Part shown: positions 51,047 to 60,217 of the stretch, one piece after another | How positions within the stretch are numbered: the first letter of the stretch is position 1 | How the letters are laid out: each line of letters begins with the position of its first letter | Assembly: GCA_000245075.1 (NCBI GenBank) | Contig: JH599972.1 | Span: forward strand, 99,240-163,239 | Direction of reading: 5' to 3' | Length of the DNA: 64,000 nt | DNA from: Acetobacteraceae bacterium AT-5844 | GTDB taxonomy: Bacteria; Pseudomonadota; Alphaproteobacteria; Acetobacterales; Acetobacteraceae | Made by a program: the position numbers and the translations under genes | The notes under the pieces: model-generated | Database searches by the model: none | What the model saw: the letters and a program-made list of their open reading frames with translations, nothing else | Told to the model about the DNA's origin: nothing

Positions 51047-52048
51047 ATGAAGTTCGTCCCCCAGGCGGCGCTGGCCGCCGGCTTTGCTCTGGTTGCCGCC
51101 CTGCCGGCCGCCGCGCAGTCCTCCTGGTCGCCAACGCGGCCCATCGAATTCGTCGTGACCTCCGGCGCTGGCGGCGGCACCGATGTCTTCGCCCGCACCG
51201 TCCAGGCCGCCATCACGCGCCATAATCTTGTCCGCACCTCCGTCATCGTCAGCAACAAGGGTGGCGGCTCGGGCGTGGAAGGCTTCGTCTACGCCACGGG
51301 CGCCAAGGGCGACCCGCACAAGGTCATCTTCGCCACCAACAACGCCTGGACGCTGCCGATGGTCGCCCGCGTCAACTGGCGGGTAGGAGATCTGACCCCT
51401 GTCGCCTCCATGGCCTTCGACGAGTTCATGCTGTGGGTGAAGCAGGATGCGCCCTATCGCACGGCCGCGGACCTGATCACCGCCGCACGGGAAAAGCCGG
51501 GCACCATCCGCATGGGCGGCAGCCAGACGCATGATACGGACCAGACGCTGACGGTGCTGATCCAGCGCGCCACCGGCGTCCGCTTCAACTACATCCCCTA
51601 TCGCGGCGGCGGCGAGGTCGGCGTGCAGCTGGCCGGCGGCCATATCGAGGCCAACACCAACAATCCGTCCGAAAGCGCCGGCGGTTGGCGCGGCGGGCAG
51701 GTGCGCCCGGTCTGCGTCTTCCGGCGGGAACCGCTGCCCGCCGGGCCGCAGGTGACGGAAACCCAGGGCTGGTCTGACATCCCCACCTGCGTCAGCCAGG
51801 GCGTCGCGATCGAAGAGTTCCGCATGCCGCGCACCGTCTTCCTGCCGCCCGGCGCGCCCGCCGCCGCGCAGGCCTACTGGACCGAGGTGATGCGGAAGGT
51901 CAGCGAGACCGAGGAATTCCGCGACTACGTCACCCGCACCAGCCAGAGCGGCCAGTTCCTCAGCGGCGATGCCATGCGCGGCATGATCCAGCAGGAGGAG
52001 CAGGCCACGCGGCAGATCTTCGAAGCCGAAGGCTGGCTGACGAACTGA
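51047..52048 (+). CDS. tctC: TctC/Bug receptor of a complete TTT transporter
   Basis: 333 residues from the ATG at 51047 with AGGAGAAA upstream. The signal peptide MKFVPQAALAAGFALVAALPAAAQ precedes WSPTRPIEFVVTSGAGGGTDVFARTVQ and a divergent Bug core (IPYRGGGEVGVQLAGGHIEANTNNPSES). It differs from the other three Bug proteins in the window by lacking the usual NRPGA motif (here VSNKGGGSGVEGF). It is followed directly by tctB and tctA, so this is the dedicated receptor of a working tripartite importer. Confidence 0.93.
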   Translation: MKFVPQAALAAGFALVAALPAAAQSSWSPTRPIEFVVTSGAGGGTDVFARTVQAAITRHNLVRTSVIVSNKGGGSGVEGFVYATGAKGDPHKVIFATNNAWTLPMVARVNWRVGDLTPVASMAFDEFMLWVKQDAPYRTAADLITAAREKPGTIRMGGSQTHDTDQTLTVLIQRATGVRFNYIPYRGGGEVGVQLAGGHIEANTNNPSESAGGWRGGQVRPVCVFRREPLPAGPQVTETQGWSDIPTCVSQGVAIEEFRMPRTVFLPPGAPAAAQAYWTEVMRKVSETEEFRDYVTRTSQSGQFLSGDAMRGMIQQEEQATRQIFEAEGWLTN

Positions 52049-52077
52049 ACATCCCTGACCCGGAAAGGAGGAACGGC

Positions 52078-52560
52078 ATGCTGTCCCGCCTGCATCTGGA
52101 GCTGATCTTCGCCGGCATCGTCTTTCTGGTCGGCGTCATCGGGCTGTTGGGCTCGACGGCGCTGGACACGGGCTGGGCGTCGGACGGGCCGCAGGCCGGC
52201 TTCTTTCCCTTCCGCGTGGCATTGATCCTGATGGCCGCCGCGCTGCTCGTCGCCCTGCATTCCTGGCGCCACCGGGACGCGCTCCGGCGCGTCCAGGTGG
52301 CGAATAAGGAGGGCATGGGCCGCGTGCTGGGCTTCGGCCTGCCCATCATCGGCATGGTGGCCGTGGCGCAATGGCTCGGGCTGTACGTCGCCATGGCGCT
52401 CTACCTGCTGCTGACCATCCGTCTGCAGGGGCGCCGGCCCTGGTTCACCAGCCTTGGCGTCGCCATCGGCGTTACCATCGTCACCTTCGTCGTGTTCGAG
52501 CAGTGGTTCCTGGTGCCGCTGTTGAAGGGGCCGCTCGAAATCATGCTGGGCCTGGGCTGA
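52078..52560 (+). CDS. tctB: TctB small membrane subunit
   Basis: 160 residues, with AAGGAGG before the ATG. Four hydrophobic segments are visible (LELIFAGIVFLVGVIGLLGS, FRVALILMAAALLVALHSW, GFGLPIIGMVAVAQWLGLYVAMALYLLLT and VAIGVTIVTFVVFEQWFLVPL). Sequence is poorly conserved in this family, but size, topology and position between tctC and tctA are diagnostic. Confidence 0.92.
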   Translation: MLSRLHLELIFAGIVFLVGVIGLLGSTALDTGWASDGPQAGFFPFRVALILMAAALLVALHSWRHRDALRRVQVANKEGMGRVLGFGLPIIGMVAVAQWLGLYVAMALYLLLTIRLQGRRPWFTSLGVAIGVTIVTFVVFEQWFLVPLLKGPLEIMLGLG

Positions 52561-52572
52561 GGACGCGCCGCG

Positions 52573-54120
52573 ATGCTTTCCAATCTCGACGCGCTGATGC
52601 ACGGCTTCAGCGTTGCCGTCACCGGCTACCATATCATGCTCATCGTCGCCGGAGTGCTGCTGGGCATCCTGGTGGGCGTGCTGCCGGGGCTCGGCGCACC
52701 CAACGGCGTTACGCTGCTGCTGCCGCTGACCTTCACCATGGACCCGGTCTCGGCGATCATCCTGCTGACCAGCCTGTACTGGGGCGCGCTGTTCGGCGGC
52801 TCCACCACCTCCATCCTGTTCAACATCCCCGGTGAGCCCTCATCGGTGGCCACAACCTTCGATGGCTACCCGATGGCGCGCCAGGGCCGCGCGACCGAGG
52901 CCCTGACCTATGCCTTCCTCTCCGCCGGTATCGGCGCGCTGGTGGGCATTATCGTCATCACCCTGCTCTCCAGCGCCGTCGCCTCCTTCGCGCTGCGCTT
53001 CGGGCCACCGGAATATTTCGCGGTCTATCTCCTCGCCTTCTCCTCTTTCATCGCCTTCGGGGGCGGCCGCCCGCTGAAGACGCTCATCTCCCTGATGCTG
53101 GGCTTCGGCCTTGGCATGGTCGGCACGGACACCGTTTCCGGTTCCATGCGCCTCACCTTCGACATCACGGACCTGATCCGCGGCATCTCCTTCCTCGTCG
53201 TCGTCATCGGCCTGTTCGGCCTGGGCGAGTTGATGCTCACCATCGAGGAAGGCCCGGAATTCAAGGGCGCCAGCGGCCGCATCGACCCCCGCGCGATCCT
53301 GCGCGCGGCGGCGGGCATGCCGCGTCACTGGCTGGCGATCCTGCGCGGCAGCGCTGTCGGTGTCTGGATGGGCGTCACTCCGGGCGGCCCCACCGCCGCC
53401 TCCTTCATGTCCTATGGCATCGCCCGGCGCTTCTCCCGCCGGCGCGAGAATTTCGGCAAGGGCGAGCCTGAAGGTGTCATCGCCCCGGAGACGGCGGACC
53501 ACTCCGCGGGTACCGCCGCCATGTTGCCGATGCTCTCCCTCGGCATCCCCGGCTCCGCCACCTCGGCCGTCATGCTGGGCGGGCTGATGATGTGGGGGCT
53601 GAACCCGGGGCCGATGCTCTTCGTCGACCAGCGCGACTTCGTCTGGGGCATGATCGCCTCGATGTATCTCGGCAACCTGCTGGGCGTGATCCTCGTATTG
53701 GCGACCGTGCCGCTCTTCGCGGCGATGCTCTCCATCTCCTTCTCCATCATCGGGCCGATCATCGTCACGGTCTGCCTGGTCGGCGCCTACACCGTGGCGG
53801 GCTCGGGCTTCGACCTGTGGCTCGCCGTCATCTTCGGTGTCGTCGGCTACCTGATGAAGAAGCTGGACTACCCGCTGGCGCCGCTGATCCTCGCCATGGT
53901 CATTGGCGACAAGGCCGAGGATGCCTTCCGGCAATCCATGCTGGTCTCGCAAGGTTCCCTTGGCGTGCTCTGGTCCAACTGGCTGGTGGGCTCGCTGACC
54001 AGCCTCGCCATCCTCTTCCTGCTGTGGCCCGCGCTCACCGCGCTGCTCGGGTTGCGCAACCGCTCCGTCACCGGCGCCGTAGGGTCCCTGCGGCCGAATG
54101 AAGGCACCGAGCCGTCATGA
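52573..54120 (+). CDS. tctA: TctA large membrane subunit
   Basis: 515 residues with about 11-12 spans. Conserved TctA motifs are VLLGILVGVLPGLGAPNGVTLLLPLTFTMDP, SLYWGALFGGSTTSILFNIPGEPSSVATTFDGYPMARQG, GVTPGGPTAASFMSYGIARRFS and MLSLGIPGSATSAVMLGGLMMWGLNPGP. It forms the sodium- or proton-coupled permease with TctB and takes substrate from TctC. It overlaps the next gene by 4 bp (ATGA). Confidence 0.96.
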   Translation: MLSNLDALMHGFSVAVTGYHIMLIVAGVLLGILVGVLPGLGAPNGVTLLLPLTFTMDPVSAIILLTSLYWGALFGGSTTSILFNIPGEPSSVATTFDGYPMARQGRATEALTYAFLSAGIGALVGIIVITLLSSAVASFALRFGPPEYFAVYLLAFSSFIAFGGGRPLKTLISLMLGFGLGMVGTDTVSGSMRLTFDITDLIRGISFLVVVIGLFGLGELMLTIEEGPEFKGASGRIDPRAILRAAAGMPRHWLAILRGSAVGVWMGVTPGGPTAASFMSYGIARRFSRRRENFGKGEPEGVIAPETADHSAGTAAMLPMLSLGIPGSATSAVMLGGLMMWGLNPGPMLFVDQRDFVWGMIASMYLGNLLGVILVLATVPLFAAMLSISFSIIGPIIVTVCLVGAYTVAGSGFDLWLAVIFGVVGYLMKKLDYPLAPLILAMVIGDKAEDAFRQSMLVSQGSLGVLWSNWLVGSLTSLAILFLLWPALTALLGLRNRSVTGAVGSLRPNEGTEPS

Positions 54121-55544
54121 ACCACGACATCCTGTTCCGCGACCTGGCGGGGAAGCGCTTCCGCGTCGGCGTCACCGGGGCCAAGGGCAGCTTCAGCCGC
54201 ACGCTGCTGGCGCAGCTCCACGCCATTCCCATGTTGGAAGTGGCCGCGCTCTGCGACCTTGATCCCGCAGGCGTCGTTACCCTGCTCGGCGCGCTGGGCT
54301 ACCCGCCCGATGCCGGCATGCTGTGCGAAACGGCGGCGGATGCGGAGAAGGCGATGGAGTCCGGCCGCATCGCGGTACTGCGCGACAGCGCCCTCCTGGC
54401 CAACATACCGCTCGACATCGTCGTCGAAGCCACGGGGCAGCCCGAGGCCGGAGCTCGCATCGCGGTGGAGGCCATCCGCCGCGGCGTTCATGTCGCCATG
54501 GTCACGAAGGAAACGGATTCCGTCGTCGGGCCGCATCTCAACCAGCTCGCCCTGCAACACGGCGTCGTCTACACCACGGCCGATGGCGACCAGCCGGCCA
54601 ATCTCATCGGCCTTGTCACCTGGGCGCGGCTGCTGGGGTTCGAGATCATCGCCGCCGGCAAATCCAGCGAATACGACTTCGTGTTCGATCACGCGACCGG
54701 AATCGTCACCTGCGAATCCCGGCAGTGCGAAGCCGCCGGCCTCGCCGATCTGTGGATGCTGGGCGAGGACGTTCCCGCGCAACTCGCCAGACGTTCCGCC
54801 GTTCTCGCCGCCCTGCCGCAGCGCACGACGCCGGATTATTGCGAGATGAATGTGGTGGCCAATTCCACCGGCCTCGTCCCCTCCCGCGATGACTTCCACT
54901 ATCCCGTCTGCCGGATCACCGAACTCGCCGACATCTTCATCCCGCGCGAGGATGGCGGGGTGCTGGAACGCACCGGCGTGGTGGACGTCTTCAACTGCCT
55001 GCGGCGCACGGAAGAGGTGAGCTTCGGCGGCGGCGTCTTCGTCATCGTGCGGTGTGGCGACAATGTCGTCTGGGAATTGCTGCGCGGAAAGGGCCATGTC
55101 GTCAGCCGCAATGGCCGCTATGCCGCGATCTTCCTGCCCTATCACTTGATGGGGCTGGAGACGCCGGTCTCCCTGCTCTCCGCCGCCGGACATGGCCGTG
55201 CGAGCGGCAGTGATACGCAGCGCGTCCACGCCGTCATGGTGGCTCGCACCGACCGGGATTTCCGCGCTGGGGAAAGGCTGGAAATGGGCGGCCATCACCA
55301 TGTCATGACGGACTGCACCGCCCTGCTGCTGCCTGCCGCCGAGGCGAAGGGGCTGGCGCCCTTCTACCTTGCTGCCCACAAGACGCTGCTGCGGGACGTT
55401 CCCAAAGGCACGCTGCTGCGGGAAGACATGGTGGACCTCAACGGCTCGCTTCTCCAGCAGCTCCGGCGGGAGATCCAGTTCCCCGCCGCCGGGGCGCCTG
55501 CCACGGCGCAGGCCGCCTCAAGCCTCTCGCCCGCGATGGACTAG
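54117..55544 (+). CDS. NAD(P)-dependent oxidoreductase with C-terminal SAF domain
   Basis: 475 residues. The N-terminal Rossmann domain resembles homoserine dehydrogenase (FRVGVTGAKGSFSRTLLAQLHAIPMLEVAALCDLDPAGV; DIVVEATGQPEAGARIAVEAIRRGVHVAMVTKE). The C-terminal part is of the SAF type (VARTDRDFRAGERLEMGGHHHVMTDCTALLLPAAEAKGLAPFYLAAHKTLLRDVPKGTLLREDMVDL). Such proteins occur in sugar-acid and four-carbon-acid operons and are often mislabelled FlgA-like. It probably reduces or oxidises an intermediate before or after the PdxA-like step. The reaction is not established. Confidence 0.85.
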   Translation: MNHDILFRDLAGKRFRVGVTGAKGSFSRTLLAQLHAIPMLEVAALCDLDPAGVVTLLGALGYPPDAGMLCETAADAEKAMESGRIAVLRDSALLANIPLDIVVEATGQPEAGARIAVEAIRRGVHVAMVTKETDSVVGPHLNQLALQHGVVYTTADGDQPANLIGLVTWARLLGFEIIAAGKSSEYDFVFDHATGIVTCESRQCEAAGLADLWMLGEDVPAQLARRSAVLAALPQRTTPDYCEMNVVANSTGLVPSRDDFHYPVCRITELADIFIPREDGGVLERTGVVDVFNCLRRTEEVSFGGGVFVIVRCGDNVVWELLRGKGHVVSRNGRYAAIFLPYHLMGLETPVSLLSAAGHGRASGSDTQRVHAVMVARTDRDFRAGERLEMGGHHHVMTDCTALLLPAAEAKGLAPFYLAAHKTLLRDVPKGTLLREDMVDLNGSLLQQLRREIQFPAAGAPATAQAASSLSPAMD

Positions 55545-55584
55545 GGCGGATCGGCAGTCCGTCCGCGGAGCGGGGCCGCCCTAG
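55541..55584. terminator. Inverted repeat enclosing convergent stop codons
   Basis: CTAGGGCGG (55541-55549) and CCGCCCTAG (55576-55584) are perfect 9-bp arms around a GC-rich 26-nt loop. Each arm contains the TAG stop codon of one of the two convergent genes. A shared terminator is likely. Confidence 0.6.
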
Positions 55585-56528
55585 CTCGGCCGCGTCGCCG
55601 CCCGCAGGCGGATGCGCTCCTCGGGGAGCGGGATGAACTCCTTGTCGTCTCCTGGAATCTTGCCGAATCGCCCGGCCTTCCAGTCGGCCTTCGCCTGCTC
55701 GATCCGCTCGCGGGAGGAGGAGACGAAATTCCAGAAAATATGGCGCGGCCCGTCCATGACGGCGCCTCCCAGCAGCAGCAGCCTCGCCCCTGCCGGACCA
55801 GCGCGCAGAGAGATGCTGTCGCCCGCCCGGAAGACCAGCATCCGGCCCGCGTCAAACACATCCCCGGCAATCGTCACGGCGCCCCGCAGCACATAGACCC
55901 CGCGTTCCTCATGCCCCTCCGGTAGGGGTAGAGCGGCGCCGGGATCGAGCATGGCATCGGCGTAGAAAAGCGGCGAATGGGTGACGACCGGGGCCTTGGC
56001 GCCAAAGGCATCGCCCGCGATCAGCCGGAGCCGTACACCGCCATCCTCCAGCATGGGCAGGGTCGCGCCCGGATGGTGCACGAAGGCCGGTGCATCCTCT
56101 TCGGCGCCCTTCGGAAGTGCGACCCAGGACTGGATGCCAAAGAGCTTTCCGCCTGCCGGCCGCAATTCCTGCGCCGTCCGCTCGGAATGCGCGATGCCAC
56201 GCCCGGCGGTCATCCAGTTCACGTCACCCGGGGTGATAGGCTGGTCAGACCCCAGACTGTCCCGATGCTGAATGGAGCCCTCGAACAAATAGGTCACGGT
56301 GGAGAGGCCGATATGGGGATGCGGCCGCACATCCAGCCCCTGCCCCGACAGGAACTCGCCCGGCCCCATCTGATCGAAGAATATAAATGGGCCGATCATC
56401 TGCCGCTCCCGCGCCGGCAGGGCCCTGCGGACTTCGAACCCACCGATATCATGGGCACGGGGGATGATCACCTGCTCCATGCCCTCCGGAAGGTGGGGGA
56501 TGGCTGCCGGGTCTTGTTCGACGCTCAT
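55581..56528 (-). CDS. Pirin family protein
   Basis: 315 residues, two cupin domains. The N-terminal metal-binding set is in GPFIFFDQMGPGEFLSGQGLDVRPHPHIGLSTVTYLFEGSIQHRDSLGS (His-x-His, later His and Glu). MTAGRGIAHSERT is the pirin signature, and the C-terminal cupin includes EGHEERGVYVLRGAVTIAGD and RHIFWNFVSSSRERIEQAKADWKAGRFGKIPGDDKEFIPLPE. Bacterial pirins include quercetin dioxygenases and redox-responsive regulators. It stands alone between two operons, so no pathway is implied. Confidence 0.95.
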   Translation of the reverse strand: MSVEQDPAAIPHLPEGMEQVIIPRAHDIGGFEVRRALPARERQMIGPFIFFDQMGPGEFLSGQGLDVRPHPHIGLSTVTYLFEGSIQHRDSLGSDQPITPGDVNWMTAGRGIAHSERTAQELRPAGGKLFGIQSWVALPKGAEEDAPAFVHHPGATLPMLEDGGVRLRLIAGDAFGAKAPVVTHSPLFYADAMLDPGAALPLPEGHEERGVYVLRGAVTIAGDVFDAGRMLVFRAGDSISLRAGPAGARLLLLGGAVMDGPRHIFWNFVSSSRERIEQAKADWKAGRFGKIPGDDKEFIPLPEERIRLRAATRPS

Positions 56529-56789
56529 CTTGCGCCTCCGTCACCGAATGGTGGCGCAGCTTGGCACCGGGGCGCCCTGCCTTCCAGGCTTTCCTAGACC
56601 TGTCTAATTCCGGCTTCGTTCCGTTTTCGCCGCACTGCACAACGAACACACATACCGGCGGCTAAGTATAATTGTTACGAATATAATTATCCGATTTTAT
56701 ATTGGTTTGGCGATTGCACTGCGCGCTTGTTATGCGATGTTGCCCCCGCCAGGCCACAATCGGCCACTGCAATAACAAGAGATACTGCC
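56529..56789. other. A/T-rich divergent promoter region of pirin and carbamoylase operon
   Basis: 261 bp without a gene. A markedly A/T-rich stretch at about 56660-56705 contrasts with the GC-rich surroundings and includes a 6-bp inverted repeat ATAATT / AATTAT (56668-56673 / 56685-56690). It probably holds the promoter and a regulator site for the rightward operon; no regulator gene is adjacent. Confidence 0.5.
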
Positions 56790-57731
56790 ATGCCCCGTAC
56801 CATCCGCCTCGCCGCCGCCCAGATGGGCCCCACCCAGAAGGCCGAGCCGCGCGATGTCACGCTGGCCCGCATGATCAAGCTGCTGGAAGAGGCGGCCAGC
56901 CAGGGCGCCCAGCTGGTGGTGTTCCCCGAGCTCGCCTTCACCACCTTCTTCCCCCGCTGGCTGCTCGAAGGCGCCGAGCTGGAGCAGTACTACGAACCGG
57001 CGATGCCGAACCCGCAGGTCCAGAAGCTGTTCGACCGTGCCAAGGAACTCGGCGTCGGCTTCTATGTCGGCTATGCCGAGTTGACGCCGGAAGGCCAGCA
57101 CTTCAACACCGCCATCACGGTCGGCCCGGATGGCGAGATCCTTGGCAAATACCGCAAGGTTCACCTGCCGGGCAGCGTGGAGCCGCGTGAGGGCTCCCGC
57201 TTCCAGCAGCTCGAGAAGCGCTATTTCGAATATGGGGATCTCGGCTTCCCCGCCTTCCGCGGCGCTGAGTCCTGGAACCGCCCCGTCATGGGCATGTTGG
57301 TCTGCAACGATCGCCGCTGGCCGGAAGCCTGGCGCGTCTATGGCCTGCAGGATGTCGAGCTGATGGTCATGGGCTACAACTCCGCGGCCTACGATCCGAA
57401 TGGCGGCACCACCGAGAACGAAGAGATCCGCACCTTCCACTCCAACATCGCTGTCCAGGCCAACGCTTATATGAACGCCACCTGGGCGGTCAGCGTCGCC
57501 AAGGCCGGCAATGAGGACGGCTCCGGCCTGATCGGCAGCTCCATCATCGTCGACCCCAACGGCGTCATCGTCGCCCAGGCCAAGACGCTCGAGGATGAGG
57601 TGCTGGTGGTGGAAGCCGACCTCGACGCCGTGCGCCAGGGCAAGGACAAGATGTTCAACTTCGCCATGCACCGCCGGCCGGACCACTATCGCCGCATCGT
57701 CGACCAGGTCGGCGCCAAGGCCCCGGCCTGA
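56790..57731 (+). CDS. N-carbamoyl-D-amino acid amidohydrolase (nitrilase superfamily)
   Basis: 313 residues from the ATG at 56790. The catalytic triad is Glu47 (VVFPELAFTTFFPRW), Lys near 123 (KYRKVHLPG) and Cys172 (GMLVCNDRRWPEAWR). CNDRRWPE, PNGGTTENEEIRTFHSN and YMNATWAVSVAKAG are the distinctive D-carbamoylase blocks, and the length fits (about 304-313). It hydrolyses N-carbamoyl-D-amino acids to D-amino acid, CO2 and ammonia. It heads an operon with a polar amino-acid ABC importer and a NodB-type hydrolase, consistent with growth on hydantoins, ureides or carbamoyl compounds. Confidence 0.92.
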   Translation: MPRTIRLAAAQMGPTQKAEPRDVTLARMIKLLEEAASQGAQLVVFPELAFTTFFPRWLLEGAELEQYYEPAMPNPQVQKLFDRAKELGVGFYVGYAELTPEGQHFNTAITVGPDGEILGKYRKVHLPGSVEPREGSRFQQLEKRYFEYGDLGFPAFRGAESWNRPVMGMLVCNDRRWPEAWRVYGLQDVELMVMGYNSAAYDPNGGTTENEEIRTFHSNIAVQANAYMNATWAVSVAKAGNEDGSGLIGSSIIVDPNGVIVAQAKTLEDEVLVVEADLDAVRQGKDKMFNFAMHRRPDHYRRIVDQVGAKAPA

Positions 57732-57763
57732 TCTTCCCCGGACCCCCAGCAGGAGGCCCTGTC

Positions 57764-58615
57764 ATGACGCAACCCACAACCACCAGCGCGGCCCTGCCGG
57801 ACGTCTCCGGCTACCGCCTGGTGCCGGAGCGGCATTGGGGCCGCTGGGCGGCCGTCGCCATTATCGCGGTGCTGCTGGCGGGCCTCGCCCGCGCCTTCGC
57901 CGTCGGCGACATCGAATGGAACTATGTCGGCGAGTTCTTCACGGCGCCGGCCATCATGCAGGGCCTCGTCAACACCATCTGGATGTCCATCGCCGCCATG
58001 GCGCTGGGCATCGCCCTCGGCGTCGGCACGGCCATCATGCGCATGTCGCCGAACCCGGTGCTGCAGGGCGTGGCCATGGGCTACACATGGTTGTTCCGCG
58101 GCACGCCGGTCATTCTCCAGCTTCTGCTCTGGTTCAACCTGGCGCTGGTCTTTCCCACCGTCGGCTTCGGCGATTGGTCGATGCGCACGGTGGATGTCAT
58201 GACGCCGATGCTCGCAGCCCTGCTCGGCCTCGGCATCAACCAGGGCGCCTATACCTCGGAGGTGGTCCGCGCCGGCATGCTGTCCGTGGATATCGGGCAG
58301 TATGAGGCGGCGAAATCCATTGGCATGACGCGGATGAAGTCCCTCCGCCGCATCGTGCTGCCGCAGGCCATGCGCGTGATCATTCCGCCGCTGGGCAACG
58401 AGTTCATCGGCATGGTGAAGCTTACCTCGCTCGCCAGCGTCATCCAGTTCGCGGAAATCCTGCACGCCTCGCAGAACATCTACTACGCCAATTCCCGCGT
58501 CATCGAGCTGCTGATCGTCGCCGCCATCTGGTACCTGATCATCGTCTCCATCCTGACGCCCCTGCAGATGCTGCTGGAACGCCGCTTCGCGCGCGGCACG
58601 GGAGGCTCCCGATGA
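57764..58615 (+). CDS. Amino acid ABC transporter permease (HisM/GlnP type)
   Basis: 283 residues with CAGGAGG before the ATG. One N-terminal span ([25 protein letters not shown]) precedes the HisMQ-type membrane domain: [52 protein letters not shown], then the EAA loop [39 protein letters not shown]. It is the sole permease here and probably works as a homodimer. It overlaps the ATPase gene by 4 bp. Confidence 0.94.
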   Translation: MTQPTTTSAALPDVSGYRLVPERHWGRWAAVAIIAVLLAGLARAFAVGDIEWNYVGEFFTAPAIMQGLVNTIWMSIAAMALGIALGVGTAIMRMSPNPVLQGVAMGYTWLFRGTPVILQLLLWFNLALVFPTVGFGDWSMRTVDVMTPMLAALLGLGINQGAYTSEVVRAGMLSVDIGQYEAAKSIGMTRMKSLRRIVLPQAMRVIIPPLGNEFIGMVKLTSLASVIQFAEILHASQNIYYANSRVIELLIVAAIWYLIIVSILTPLQMLLERRFARGTGGSR

Positions 58616-59382
58616 GCAACGCTCCGCTGGTCTCCATCGTGAAGGTGGAGAAGCATTTCGGCAGCTTCCACGCTTTGAAGAGCGTGTCCCTCGACGTCCA
58701 TGCCGGCGAGGTGCTCTGCATCATCGGCGCCTCCGGCTCGGGCAAGACCACGCTGCTCCGCTGCATCAACCAGCTCGTGCAGCCCGATGGCGGCGCCATC
58801 TGGGTGGATGGCGACCTCACCGGCCACCGCATCCAGGGCCACAGCCTGCATCCGCTCTCGGAAGCCGAGATCGCGCGCCAGCGCCTCTCCACCGGCATGG
58901 TCTTCCAGCGCTTCAACCTCTTCCCGCACATGACGGCGCTGGAGAACATCATCGAGGGCCCTGTGCAGGTCCTCGGCCGCCCTCGCCGCGAGTGCGAGGC
59001 CGAGGCCCGCGCCCTGCTGGAGCGCGTCGGCCTCGCCCACAAGGCAGATGCCTATCCGGCCAACCTCTCCGGCGGCCAGCAGCAGCGCGTGGCCATCGCA
59101 CGCGCGCTGGCCATGAAGCCCAAGCTGATGCTGTTCGACGAGCCGACCAGCGCCCTCGATCCCGAGCTGGTGGGCGAGGTGCTGGCGGTGATGAAGGAAC
59201 TCGCCCGCTCCGGCATGACGATGATCGTCGTCACGCATGAGCTGGGCTTCGCTCGCGAAGTCGCCGACCGCGTGGTCTTCATGGACCATGGCAGCATCGT
59301 CGAATCTGGTACCGCCGCCGAAGTCCTGGGCAGCCCGCGCGAGACGCGGACCCAGGCCTTCCTCTCCGCCGTCCTGTCCTGA
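58612..59382 (+). CDS. Amino acid ABC transporter ATP-binding protein (GlnQ/HisP type)
   Basis: 256 residues. Walker A is [19 protein letters not shown], the Q-loop [19 protein letters not shown], the signature [44 protein letters not shown] and the H-loop [22 protein letters not shown]. It powers import of the polar amino acid or ureide with the adjacent permease. Confidence 0.96.
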   Translation: MSNAPLVSIVKVEKHFGSFHALKSVSLDVHAGEVLCIIGASGSGKTTLLRCINQLVQPDGGAIWVDGDLTGHRIQGHSLHPLSEAEIARQRLSTGMVFQRFNLFPHMTALENIIEGPVQVLGRPRRECEAEARALLERVGLAHKADAYPANLSGGQQQRVAIARALAMKPKLMLFDEPTSALDPELVGEVLAVMKELARSGMTMIVVTHELGFAREVADRVVFMDHGSIVESGTAAEVLGSPRETRTQAFLSAVLS

Positions 59383-59392
59383 GGAACGCTCC

Positions 59393-60217
59393 GTGAAGAA
59401 GACCCTCGCCCTGGCCGCCGCGCTGCTGGCCACCACCGTCTCGGTCCAGGCGGCCGAGCTGCCCTCTCGCATCACCTCGCGCGGCGCCATCATCGCCGCC
59501 GTCGTGCCGAACTATCCGCCGCTGGAGATGCGCGACCCGAAGACCAACGAGCTGACCGGCTTCGATATCGAGCTCGGCAACGCGCTGGCCGCCAAGCTCG
59601 GCGTGCGCATGCAGTGGCAGGAGACGAATTTCGAGCAGATGCTGACCTCGGTCCGCACCGGCCGCGTCGACATCGTCCTCTCCGGCATGAGCGATCTCGC
59701 CAGCCGCCAGGAGACGGCGACCTTCGTGGATTACCTGCGCAGCGGCTCGCAGTTCTTTACCCAGGCCTCTCGCGCCGCTGAATTCCCGAACCCGCAGGCG
59801 CTGTGCGGCAAGCGCGTCGGCGCCAGCCGCCGCACCTCCCTGCCCAACGACATCCGCGCCTTCAGCGACGCCGAATGCGTGGCCAAGGGCAAGCCTGCCA
59901 TCGAATACGTGCCGACCGAAGGCTCGGCCGATGCCCGCACCCAGCTCCGCCAGGGCCGCATCGACGCCGCCATGCAGGGTGGCGAGACGCTTCCCTACAT
60001 CATGGGCCTGGAGCCCAACACCTACGCGCAGATCGGCGAGCCCGTGCGCTACACGCTGATGGGCATCGCGACCGGTAAGGAAGAGACCCAGCTGCAGCAG
60101 GCGCTGGCCGAGGGCCTGCGTGGCCTGATGGCCGATGGCACCTATGCCCGGCTGCTGGAGAAGTGGCAGCTCACCCCTTCCGCCATCCCCGAGGTGCAGA
60201 TCAATGGCGGCCGCTAA
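59393..60217 (+). CDS. Amino acid ABC substrate-binding protein, first copy
   Basis: 274 residues from a GTG with GAGGAA upstream. The signal peptide MKKTLALAAALLATTVSVQAAE is followed by family 3 binding-protein motifs (MRDPKTNELTGFDIELGNALAAKLGVRMQWQETNFEQMLTSVRTGRVDIVLSGMSD). Two cysteines (CGKRVG and DAECVAKGKP) could form a disulfide. It overlaps the NodB-type gene by 14 bp. A second, clearly related receptor is encoded just downstream, so one permease pair may serve two ligands. Confidence 0.93.
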   Translation: MKKTLALAAALLATTVSVQAAELPSRITSRGAIIAAVVPNYPPLEMRDPKTNELTGFDIELGNALAAKLGVRMQWQETNFEQMLTSVRTGRVDIVLSGMSDLASRQETATFVDYLRSGSQFFTQASRAAEFPNPQALCGKRVGASRRTSLPNDIRAFSDAECVAKGKPAIEYVPTEGSADARTQLRQGRIDAAMQGGETLPYIMGLEPNTYAQIGEPVRYTLMGIATGKEETQLQQALAEGLRGLMADGTYARLLEKWQLTPSAIPEVQINGGR

